A stretch of DNA of 12,745 nucleotides from Nitrospirota bacterium (lineage in GTDB: Bacteria > Nitrospirota > Thermodesulfovibrionia > Thermodesulfovibrionales > JdFR-88). A program made the translations under genes and the position numbers. Of the stretch, positions 1 to 6,405 are shown one piece after another. The stretch covers positions 1 to 12,745 of the forward strand of contig JAJYGJ010000033.1 of the NCBI GenBank assembly GCA_021790695.1, given 5' to 3'. How positions within the stretch are numbered: position 1 is the stretch's first letter; every line of letters begins with the position of its first letter. Below the pieces are notes generated by a model, which saw only the letters and a list, made by a program, of their open reading frames with translations, was not told where the DNA came from and did no database searches.

Positions 1-3
1 ATA

Positions 4-16
4 AGGAAAGGAGGTG
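4..16 (+). promoter_or_regulatory. Strong ribosome binding site of gvpA
   Basis: The stretch AGGAAAGGAGGTG is a near-perfect anti-16S match and ends six bases before the ATG at 23. It makes the in-frame GTG at 14 an unlikely start, because that codon overlaps the Shine-Dalgarno core. Such a strong site fits the very high synthesis needed for a shell protein. The promoter itself is outside the window. Confidence 0.8.
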
Positions 17-22
17 AACGAA

Positions 23-235
23 ATGGCGGTTGAAAAAGCGATAGGGTCCAACAGTCTCGTCGAGGTGATCGACAGGATACTCGACAAGGGCGTCGTGATA
101 GACGCATGGGTGAGGGTTTCTCTTGTTGGAATCGAACTGCTCGCCATCGAGGCGCGGGCGGTCGTCGCCTCAGTAGAGACCTACCTGAAATATGCCGAAG
201 CGATCGGCCTTACTGCGACGGCCGCGGCGGCATAG
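23..235 (+). CDS. gvpA: Gas vesicle structural protein GvpA
   Basis: This is the main shell subunit, a small hydrophobic protein that polymerises into the ribs of the gas-permeable vesicle wall. The 70-residue product has the family pattern throughout: the N-terminal helix with SLVEVIDRILDKGVVID, the beta-hairpin with WVRVSLVGIELL, then IEARAVVASVETYLKYAEAIG and a short Ala-rich tail. The length is normal for GvpA. The start at ATG 23 is set by the ribosome binding site at 4-16; a GTG nine bases upstream is in frame but lies inside that site. It is the first gene seen of the cluster and is followed by a 96-base gap, the largest between any two cluster genes, so differential expression relative to the accessory genes is possible. 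Two other GvpA-family genes lie near 9565 and 10187, but this one has the canonical major-subunit sequence. Confidence 0.97.
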   Translation: MAVEKAIGSNSLVEVIDRILDKGVVIDAWVRVSLVGIELLAIEARAVVASVETYLKYAEAIGLTATAAAA

Positions 236-331
236 CCGAAAACCGAAAGGGGAGTGGGCTGATGGTTTCTTGCCAGGTCGCCCTCGATTGAGCGTGCCCC
301 GCCAAGATTCCCATTAGGGAGTGAAACAAAG

Positions 332-958
332 ATGGATATCCAGTCACACGAACTCAGACAGCTCGCGTTGTTGACGGTCTCATCTCATGAATCGAGGATA
401 CATGCGGTCTGCAGGATACTTGATATGGTCCACGACGGCCTTGAGAACTTAATACGCATAAGGGACGAGATGAACAACGATATCAAGGAAACGCTGGCCG
501 CCACGGAATCCCTGAGGCGAAAGGACTTCAACTCGATTATAAGAGAGGTGTTCGCCGGACAGGATGAACGTGAGCGGCAGATAAGGATTCTTTTCAAGAC
601 CTACCTGGAAAAACAGAAAGAGGCGGACGGGCTGGTTAAAAGGATGTTTTCCGAAAGGGGTCCGCTCATGCCCGGCGAGTTCAAAAGAACCATCCTTCGC
701 ATCCAGTTGGCCCACAATGAAATAGAGGAGGAAATATGCAAGCTGCTGAGCGACTTCCAGGCCGAGCAGACGGACACAGTGAAGTCGATCCGCAGTTTGT
801 TCAATAAACCCGGAGGCAGGCTGCCTGATTTCCAGGAGATGCTGAAAGGCATTGAGGAAAAACAGAAAGACGGCATCCGGAGGGCAAAAAAATTGATCGA
901 AAAGGCGGGAAATGAGAGGTTCGGACCAGACATCACGTTAGCGAAGGCGTGTTCGTAG
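332..958 (+). CDS. Helical protein of unknown function downstream of gvpA (GvpC-position)
   Basis: I do not recognise a named family. The 208-residue product is charged and predicted almost wholly helical, with no signal peptide or membrane segment. Two units of about 51 residues (87-139 and 138-189) align with each other: conserved positions include Q95/Q146, F106/F157, G110/G161, P114/P165, F117/F167, I124/I174 and K137-L138/K187-L188. The N-terminal part (SSHESR at 17-22, DF at 65-66) resembles the next gene product (SSHDAR at 16-21, DF at 46-47), so the two are probably paralogues. The ATG at 332 has an AGGGAG site ten bases upstream. Its place directly after gvpA is where the repeat-bearing outer-wall protein GvpC lies in other organisms, and no recognisable gvpC is present. 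A wall-strengthening or length-controlling role is inference only. Confidence 0.75.
   Translation: MDIQSHELRQLALLTVSSHESRIHAVCRILDMVHDGLENLIRIRDEMNNDIKETLAATESLRRKDFNSIIREVFAGQDERERQIRILFKTYLEKQKEADGLVKRMFSERGPLMPGEFKRTILRIQLAHNEIEEEICKLLSDFQAEQTDTVKSIRSLFNKPGGRLPDFQEMLKGIEEKQKDGIRRAKKLIEKAGNERFGPDITLAKACS
590..898 (+). repeat. Diverged tandem duplication (~51 residues) inside the helical protein
   Basis: Residues 87-139 and 138-189 share a common layout: a leucine-rich start, (K/E)Q at +8, a Phe at +19, Gly at +23, Pro at +27, Phe at about +30, then an amphipathic helix ending K-L-(L/I). One single-residue gap is needed. The similarity is at protein level and too diverged to see as a DNA repeat. 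The alignment was made by eye, so its significance is uncertain. Confidence 0.45.
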
Positions 959-1016
959 AGAGATGCCGGGCGGGCCCGCGCCCCCCGGCCTTCCGCAAAG
1001 GAAAGGAGACAATGAC

Positions 1017-1472
1017 ATGGCGATAGCAGCCGACATAAAAAGACTGACCGAGGATATCACCTCATCGCATGATGCCAGGACAGGCGGCATAAACAGCCTG
1101 GTCGAAAATACCCATAGGATGCTTGCGGATTCCGAACGCCGCAGGATCATGGATTTCAAGACCCTGCACAACGGAATCACCGCCGGCGTCAGGCAGACGC
1201 ATTCGGAGGTGGCCTCCATGCTCGGTTCATTCCGGGAATGGAACGTCCGGACGGCGCAGGACCTGAAAAAGACACTGGAAAGGGATATCGCCGGAATAAA
1301 GAGCGATGTGGCCGGGATAAAAAGGGATGCTGCCGGCTTTCTTGGCGGGACGAGGGCCGACCTGCGGGAGGCGTCGAAGGCGTGGAACCGCATGACCCTC
1401 GATATTTCCCGCGGCAGGAAAGGAAAGGCCGGCCGGAAGCAAAAAACCGCGGCTGCGCAAGAGGGCCGATAG
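1017..1472 (+). CDS. Helical heptad-repeat protein, paralogue of the preceding gene
   Basis: The 151-residue product has no family I can name. It is hydrophilic and helical throughout. Residues 16-60 resemble the preceding protein: SSH(D/E)(A/S)R followed by a spaced Leu/His pattern and a DF motif, with about 20 residues missing here. Residues 90-110 are three back-to-back seven-residue units, DIAGIKS, DVAGIKR and DAAGFLG, an amphipathic coiled-coil pattern. The last 20 residues are strongly basic and disordered-looking (RGRKGKAGRKQK). I start it at ATG 1017, which follows AAAGGAAAGGAGAC with good spacing; an in-frame ATG at 963 would add a low-complexity Gly/Pro peptide and has no site. The stop codon abuts the gvpN start with no gap, implying translational coupling. 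A wall-associated or GvpN-linked role is possible but unproven. Confidence 0.75.
   Translation: MAIAADIKRLTEDITSSHDARTGGINSLVENTHRMLADSERRRIMDFKTLHNGITAGVRQTHSEVASMLGSFREWNVRTAQDLKKTLERDIAGIKSDVAGIKRDAAGFLGGTRADLREASKAWNRMTLDISRGRKGKAGRKQKTAAAQEGR
1284..1346 (+). repeat. Three tandem 21-base units encoding D-x-A-G-(I/F)-x-x
   Basis: Three consecutive seven-codon units (residues 90-96, 97-103 and 104-110) each begin GAT and carry an Ala-Gly pair at the third and fourth positions. The first two units differ at only a few codons, and the third has drifted. The period of seven matches a coiled-coil heptad. Confidence 0.6.
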
Positions 1473-2411
1473 ATGGACCTGGAAGATATAACCACGGTGC
1501 TGGAGCCTGCGCCGTTCCCGGATTTCGTGGAGACGCGCTACATCAGGGACATCACCGACAGGGCGCTTACCTATATCAGGGCCGGTTTCCCGGTACACTT
1601 CAGGGGTGTCTCCGGAACGGGCAAGACGACGCTGGCGCTTCATGTCGCCGGCAAGATAGGCAGGCCCGTGGTTATGCTCCATGGGGACGAGGAGACATCC
1701 GGCTCGGACCTCGTGGGCGGCTCATACGGCTACCGGTTTAAAAAAGTGGTAGACCGCTTCGTCACGAAAGTCCTGAAGATGGAGGAGGACATGGTCAGGC
1801 GATGGGTTGACAGCCGCCTGACCATCGCCTGCAAACACGGGTTCACGCTCCTCTATGACGAATTCACCCGTTCGAGGCCCGAGGCCAATAACGTCCTGCT
1901 GTCGGTCCTGGGGGAAAAGATCCTCGATTTTCCCGGCGGGCACGGGGCTTCGGAGCAGTATCTCAAGGTCGACCCCAATTTCACCGCCATATTCACGAGC
2001 AACCCCGAAGAATACGCGGGCGTGTACAGGTCCCAGGACGCGCTCCGGGACAGGATGATAACGATGGACCTCGATCATTTCGACTTCGAGACGGAGGTGG
2101 CCATAACCGAGGCGAAGGCGGGCCTGCCGAGGGACGAGTGCGGCAAGATAGCAAACGTGGTCAGGGGCCTCAGGGAATCCGGGCAGTGCGAATTCGCCCC
2201 GACCGTGCGGGCCTCCGTAATGATCGCAAAGACCTTGAAAATGCTCGGCCGCCGGCCTGAAAAATCGGACGCCCTTTTTGCGCAGGTTTGCCGGGACATA
2301 CTGGCGTCGGAAACGAGCCGGGTAGGCTCCAAAACAAACCAGGAGAGGGTGAAAAAAACGGTGACCGACCTGATCGATGCCCATTGCCGGGCGGCCGGGA
2401 GGGAAGAATGA
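1473..2411 (+). CDS. gvpN: Gas vesicle AAA+ ATPase GvpN
   Basis: GvpN is a MoxR-type AAA+ ATPase needed for enlarging the first small bicones into full-size vesicles. The 312-residue product shows Walker A GVSGTGKT at 45-52, Walker B LLYDE at 126-130 followed by FTRSRPEANN, the sensor-1 region TSNPEEYAGV at 175-184, and an arginine-rich ALRDRM at 189-194. The N-terminal PFPDFVET and YIRDITDRAL region is typical of GvpN proteins. Length and order of motifs are normal and all catalytic residues are present. The gene begins on the base after the upstream stop codon and overlaps the next start (ATGA at 2408-2411), so it should be translationally coupled on both sides. Confidence 0.95.
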   Translation: MDLEDITTVLEPAPFPDFVETRYIRDITDRALTYIRAGFPVHFRGVSGTGKTTLALHVAGKIGRPVVMLHGDEETSGSDLVGGSYGYRFKKVVDRFVTKVLKMEEDMVRRWVDSRLTIACKHGFTLLYDEFTRSRPEANNVLLSVLGEKILDFPGGHGASEQYLKVDPNFTAIFTSNPEEYAGVYRSQDALRDRMITMDLDHFDFETEVAITEAKAGLPRDECGKIANVVRGLRESGQCEFAPTVRASVMIAKTLKMLGRRPEKSDALFAQVCRDILASETSRVGSKTNQERVKKTVTDLIDAHCRAAGREE

Positions 2412-2710
2412 TAAGGGAGCGCTCATTGAAGGGCGCAAGGGATACGAAGGAGACCTCAGGAGGGAAGCGCCCCGGGAGCCGCGCCCCGGTCCCTGGCGGC
2501 ACGGAATTCTTCATCCTCGGGAGACGGAAGGAGAGGCTGGAGCAGGAGAATGCCCTGCTCGAAAGGCGCATTACGGCAAACCGCAAAAGGATCGACGCGA
2601 TGAGGGACAAGATGGCGAGGCTTGAGGGGAAGACGCGGCAAACCGAAGGCCCGAAAGCGGCGGGACAGGCGGGCGGGACGAGACTGAGCCGGATGACTGT
2701 GGGGTACTGA
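2408..2710 (+). CDS. Small basic coiled-coil protein in gvp operon
   Basis: The 100-residue product is not recognised. It has a basic, Gly/Pro-rich, probably disordered N-terminus, then FFILGRRKERLEQENALLE, which begins a leucine-zipper-like coiled coil running through about residue 75 with Leu/Ile/Met at heptad positions. It ends with another Gly/Lys-rich tail. There is no membrane segment. The ATG at 2408 overlaps the gvpN stop as ATGA, which fixes the start; a longer reading frame extends back into gvpN but is a shadow there. The reading frame, codon use and coupling support a real gene. Its job is unknown; an adaptor or partner for GvpN or for the Hsp20 protein encoded next is a guess from position. 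Confidence 0.65.
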   Translation: MIRERSLKGARDTKETSGGKRPGSRAPVPGGTEFFILGRRKERLEQENALLERRITANRKRIDAMRDKMARLEGKTRQTEGPKAAGQAGGTRLSRMTVGY

Positions 2711-2749
2711 TTTGCCGGCGCACTGATTCGCCAAAGGGAAGGAGACACG

Positions 2750-3277
2750 ATGGCCGGAAAAGAGGAGAAAAAAGAGGACCTGGATATAGATCTGGGGGTC
2801 GTCAAGCTGAGCGCGGGCGGACTGTTCAAGGGGCTTGAAAAACTCGTGGACCTGGCGGCGAAGCTCCAGGAGGCGGGCGGAAAGATAAGCAAAGAGGAGG
2901 AGATGGATTTGAGCCGTTTCAGGAAGGGGATGAAGGCGGTCTACGGGGTTTCAATCAGGACGGCCGCGGGAGGCGAGCCCGTGGTGGAGACCTTCGGCAA
3001 CTTTAAAAAGACCGGGGAAGGCCCGCTTCCCGAAGACGAAAGAGAGCCGCTGGTCGATGTCTTCGATGAAAAGGAGGAGGTCGTGGTTCTGGCCGAAATC
3101 CCCGGCGTGAGCGAGGAGGGGATAAAGGTCGGGATCGAGGGAAACCGGGTTGACATACGGGCGGAGGGGAAAAACCGGAAATACGGAAGACAGGTGGAAC
3201 TTCCCTCCGGGGCGAAGCCGGAAACAATGACGACAAGCTATAAAAACGGGATATTGGAGATCAGGATTAAAAAGTGA
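2750..3277 (+). CDS. Hsp20/alpha-crystallin-type gas vesicle protein (GvpH-like)
   Basis: The 175-residue product ends in an alpha-crystallin domain, about residues 99-175: EPLVDVFDEKEEVVVLAEIPGV, then the IKVGIEGNRVDIRAEG strands, the RQVELPSGAKPETM segment and the diagnostic YKNGILEIRI. It stops almost at once after the last strand, so it lacks the usual longer C-terminal tail with a separate I-x-I anchor. The first ~95 residues form a helical, charged extension (KGLEKLVDLAAKLQEAGG). Haloarchaeal GvpH has an Hsp20-like domain and binds GvpA, which makes a holdase role for shell proteins likely here. The ATG at 2750 follows AAGGGAAGGAGAC. The stop overlaps the GTG start of the next gene. Confidence 0.88.
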   Translation: MAGKEEKKEDLDIDLGVVKLSAGGLFKGLEKLVDLAAKLQEAGGKISKEEEMDLSRFRKGMKAVYGVSIRTAAGGEPVVETFGNFKKTGEGPLPEDEREPLVDVFDEKEEVVVLAEIPGVSEEGIKVGIEGNRVDIRAEGKNRKYGRQVELPSGAKPETMTTSYKNGILEIRIKK

Positions 3278-4230
3278 ACGCCGTTTGCGGACTCCTCGAC
3301 CCGCCGCTGAAGCTGATACTGTTCGGCGGCAAGGGGGGCGTGGGGAAGACAACCCTTGCCTCATGCGCCGCGGTTTATCTGGCCTCCATGGGGAAAAAGA
3401 CGCTCCTCATATCGACCGACCCCGCCCATTCCATCTCCGACAGCCTCGGGGTCGAGATAGGATGCGACATGAAAAATTCCGGCATCGGCGGGCTTGACGC
3501 CATCGAGATAAGCGCGGAAAAGGAGTTCGCGGCCTTCAAGAAACGATACGACATGGAGCTGAGAAGCCTTTTTGACACGGGCAGCTATCTGGACAGGGAC
3601 GACGTGGATTCGATACTCGCCCTGCAGATGCCGGGCATGGACGAGGTAATGGGACTCAAACAGGTCATCGATCTGGTGATGGAAGGAAGATACGAAAAAC
3701 ATGTGATGGACACAGCCCCGACCGGGCATGCGCTAAGGCTCCTGCACCTTCCCGAACTTCTGGACGAGTGGATAAAGGTTGTCTCGAAGATGAGATGGAA
3801 ATACAGATATATGGTGGAAAGATTTTCGGGAGGATACAGGCAGGACGCCGTTGACGGGCTTCTTGTCAGCATGAAAAAATCGGTCAGGCACATAGTGGAG
3901 ATACTGAAGGACCACAAGGCGTGCGAATTCATCGTCGTCACCATACCTGAAGACATGGCGATCAGGGAGACGGCCAGGCTCATGGATTCCCTGAAGGGTT
4001 TTGGGATAAGGGTGAGGAATCTGATCATCAACAATATCTGTTCTTCGGCCACGTGCCCTTTCTGCATGGAAAGAAGAAGGTGGCAGGAAATATACATCAG
4101 GTCCGCGAGGGAGCGCTTCAACGATTTGAACATCGTCGAGGTGCCGCTCCAGCCGCGCGAGGTAAAGGGGCCCGTCGACCTTCGAAGACTGGCGGGAATC
4201 GCCTTTGCGGATGGGTGCCATACGATATGA
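3274..4230 (+). CDS. ArsA/Get3-family ATPase with CxxC motif
   Basis: This 318-residue product belongs to the ArsA/TRC40/Get3 group of deviant-Walker-A ATPases. Visible motifs are the P-loop GGKGGVGKTT at 18-27, switch I STDPAHSISDSLG starting at 47, switch II DTAPTGHALRLLHLPE at 146-161, the CPFC pair (C261, C264) in a NNICSSATCPFC context, and the nucleotide-base loop VPLQPREVKG at 290-299. In Get3 the CxxC pair binds the zinc of the homodimer, and the protein shields tail-anchored membrane proteins. Arsenical-pump ArsA proteins are instead a tandem double ATPase, so this single-domain protein is nearer Get3. The GTG start at 3274 is fixed by the GTGA overlap with the hsp20 stop. With no arsenic genes nearby and gvp genes on both sides, a role in handling hydrophobic Gvp proteins is the best inference. 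Confidence 0.92.
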   Translation: MNAVCGLLDPPLKLILFGGKGGVGKTTLASCAAVYLASMGKKTLLISTDPAHSISDSLGVEIGCDMKNSGIGGLDAIEISAEKEFAAFKKRYDMELRSLFDTGSYLDRDDVDSILALQMPGMDEVMGLKQVIDLVMEGRYEKHVMDTAPTGHALRLLHLPELLDEWIKVVSKMRWKYRYMVERFSGGYRQDAVDGLLVSMKKSVRHIVEILKDHKACEFIVVTIPEDMAIRETARLMDSLKGFGIRVRNLIINNICSSATCPFCMERRRWQEIYIRSARERFNDLNIVEVPLQPREVKGPVDLRRLAGIAFADGCHTI

Positions 4231-4245
4231 AAAAGAGGCCCTGTC

Positions 4246-6402
4246 ATGAACGCTCCCGGTGAAGGCATATCGCTCAAGGTGAAGGAGGCCCTTCCAAAGG
4301 ACGTGGGCAGGGCCATAGCCAGGATGGACCCCGAAGACATGAAGCGGCTTGGCCTGGAGGCGGGCGGCATCATAGAGATTACCGGGAAAAGGAGAGCGGC
4401 GGCGAGGGTGATGCCCTGCTATCCGGACGAAAGGAACAAGGCGATCGTGCAGATAGACGGCATAATGCGGGAGAACTCCCAGACCGGGCTGGGTGAGAAG
4501 GTGAACATAAGAAAGGCGTCGCCGGCGGCGGCGCGCAAGATAACCCTTTCGCCCATGGCCAGGATCCATCCTCTTGACAAGCTCAAGGACATGAAGTACC
4601 TGGGCTCTCTTCTGGAGGGGTTGCCCCTTACCGGGGGGGACAGGCTCAGGGTAAGCTTTTTCGGAGCCAGGGCGTACGATTTCAGGGCCGGGGAGGTGCT
4701 TCCGGAAGGGATCGTTTTTATAACCCCCTCGACCACGATAAGCCTGGAGACGGAGGTCCCCGGGAAGCCGAAGCGCCTGAAGATATCATACGAGGACATA
4801 GGGGGGCTTCAACCCCAGATCAGAAAGATAAGGGAGATGATAGAGCTGCCCCTTAAATACCCCCAGATATTTGAGAGACTGGGGATCGAGCCGCCAAAGG
4901 GGGTTTTCCTTTACGGTCCGCCCGGCACCGGAAAGACCCTTATCGCAAGGGCCGTCGCCAATGAGACCGAGGCTTATTTCACCCATATAAGCGGCCCGGA
5001 GATAATGGGCAAGTTCTACGGGGAAAGCGAGGCGCGCCTCAGGGGCATATTTGAAGAGGCCGAAAAAAAAGCCCCCTCCATAATCTTCATCGACGAGGTT
5101 GACGCCATAGCGCCAAAGAGGGAGGAGATGGGCGGGGAAAAACAGGTGGAAAGGAGGGTCGTGGCGCAACTGCTGGCGCTCATGGACGGTCTGGAATCGA
5201 GGGGAGAAGTGATAGTCATCGCCGCGACGAACCTGCCTAACGTGGTGGACCCGGCTCTGAGGCGCCCGGGCAGATTTGACAGGGAGATCTCAATAGATAT
5301 CCCCGACCGGAAGGGGCGGCTTGAAATACTGGACATCCATACCCGCGGGATGCCCCTGGCTGAAGACGTCAATCTGGAGAGGATCGCCGAGATCACGCAC
5401 GGTTTTGTCGGGGCCGACCTGGAGGCACTGGCGAGGGAGGCGGCCATGTCGGCCCTCAGGAAGATACTGCCGGAGATAGATTTCCAGATGGGGGAGATCC
5501 CTTACGAAACACTGATGCGTCTGCAGGTGACGATGGCCGACTTTATGGAGGCGATGAAGGATGTGGAACCCTCGGCCATAAGAGAGGTCTTTGTCGAGGT
5601 GCCCGACGTCAGATGGTCGGACGTGGGCGGTCTGGACGATATAAAACAGGAACTGCAGGAGGCGATAGAATGGCCCCTGAAATATCCCGAGATGTTCGGA
5701 AGGGCCGGCGCCAGGCCGCCGAAGGGGATACTGCTTCACGGGGCGCCCGGGACCGGCAAGACCCTCATAGCCAAGGCCCTTGCCACCGAAAGCGGCGTCA
5801 ATTTCATACCGGTCAAAGGCCCCAGCCTGATATCGAAATTCGTCGGAGAGAGCGAAAGGGCGCTGAGGGACATATTCAAGAAGGCCAAACAGGCCTCCCC
5901 CGCGATCCTCTTCTTTGACGAGATAGACAGCCTCGTGCCGAAACGGGACGCGGGCGGAGAATCCCACGTGACGGAAAGGGTGGTGAGCCAGTTCCTGACC
6001 GAAATGGACGGCATCGAGGAACTGAGGGGTGTAGTGGTCCTGGCGGCCACGAACAGGCCGGACTTGATCGATCCGGCCCTGCTCAGGGGCGGCAGGTTTG
6101 ACGTCCAGATGGAGCTTCCGCTGCCGGATGAAAAGACGCGGTTTAAGATCTTCGAGATACATGCGAGGGGCAAGCCCCTGGCCGGCGATGTCGATCTGGC
6201 CGAACTGGCGGGACAGACTGAAGGCAGGGCGGGTTCGGATATCGAATTGGTCTGCCGCAAGGCCTCCCTTCTGGCCATAAGGCAATACATAGACCGGGAA
6301 ATGAAAAGCGGGGGCCGGCAAATGAAGACAGGGTTCGAGATTTCAAAAAGGCATTTTGAGGAAGCCCTGCAGCTTCTGGAAAACCGGATCGCGGGGTATT
6401 AG
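4246..6402 (+). CDS. Cdc48/VCP-type double AAA+ ATPase
   Basis: The 718-residue product has the full Cdc48/p97/VAT layout: an N-terminal substrate domain (about 1-180, starting LKVKEALPKDVGRAIARMDP), a D1 ATPase and a D2 ATPase. D1 has Walker A GPPGTGKT at 224-231, Walker B FIDEVD at 281-286, ATNLPNVVDPALRRPGRFD as sensor/arginine-finger region, and D2 has GAPGTGKT at 499-506, FFDEID at 556-561 and ATNRPDLIDPALLRGGRFD. Both rings keep the catalytic residues and paired arginines; D2 has Gly in place of the usual Pro in R-P-G-R-F-D. The pore segments are also family-like. Such enzymes unfold or extract proteins from complexes. The ATG at 4246 has AAGAGG seven bases upstream and lies 15 bases after the ATPase gene stop. 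In this operon it probably remodels Gvp assemblies, which is inference. Confidence 0.93.
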   Translation: MNAPGEGISLKVKEALPKDVGRAIARMDPEDMKRLGLEAGGIIEITGKRRAAARVMPCYPDERNKAIVQIDGIMRENSQTGLGEKVNIRKASPAAARKITLSPMARIHPLDKLKDMKYLGSLLEGLPLTGGDRLRVSFFGARAYDFRAGEVLPEGIVFITPSTTISLETEVPGKPKRLKISYEDIGGLQPQIRKIREMIELPLKYPQIFERLGIEPPKGVFLYGPPGTGKTLIARAVANETEAYFTHISGPEIMGKFYGESEARLRGIFEEAEKKAPSIIFIDEVDAIAPKREEMGGEKQVERRVVAQLLALMDGLESRGEVIVIAATNLPNVVDPALRRPGRFDREISIDIPDRKGRLEILDIHTRGMPLAEDVNLERIAEITHGFVGADLEALAREAAMSALRKILPEIDFQMGEIPYETLMRLQVTMADFMEAMKDVEPSAIREVFVEVPDVRWSDVGGLDDIKQELQEAIEWPLKYPEMFGRAGARPPKGILLHGAPGTGKTLIAKALATESGVNFIPVKGPSLISKFVGESERALRDIFKKAKQASPAILFFDEIDSLVPKRDAGGESHVTERVVSQFLTEMDGIEELRGVVVLAATNRPDLIDPALLRGGRFDVQMELPLPDEKTRFKIFEIHARGKPLAGDVDLAELAGQTEGRAGSDIELVCRKASLLAIRQYIDREMKSGGRQMKTGFEISKRHFEEALQLLENRIAGY

Positions 6403-6405
6403 CGC

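Noticed and set aside
106..291. Second open frame overlapping gvpA
   Set aside because: It is out of frame with gvpA, has no ribosome binding site and no plausible protein features.
262..291. Nine-codon frame in the gvpA downstream gap, a possible leader peptide
   Set aside because: GGGGAGTG lies upstream, but no attenuator hairpin with a U-run or regulatory codon cluster follows it. Such short frames are expected by chance.
5290..6321. Long open frame on the - strand (343 codons) opposite the Cdc48 gene
   Set aside because: It is the antisense shadow of the D1-D2 coding region, has no recognisable domain, and the + strand shows unmistakable AAA+ motifs.
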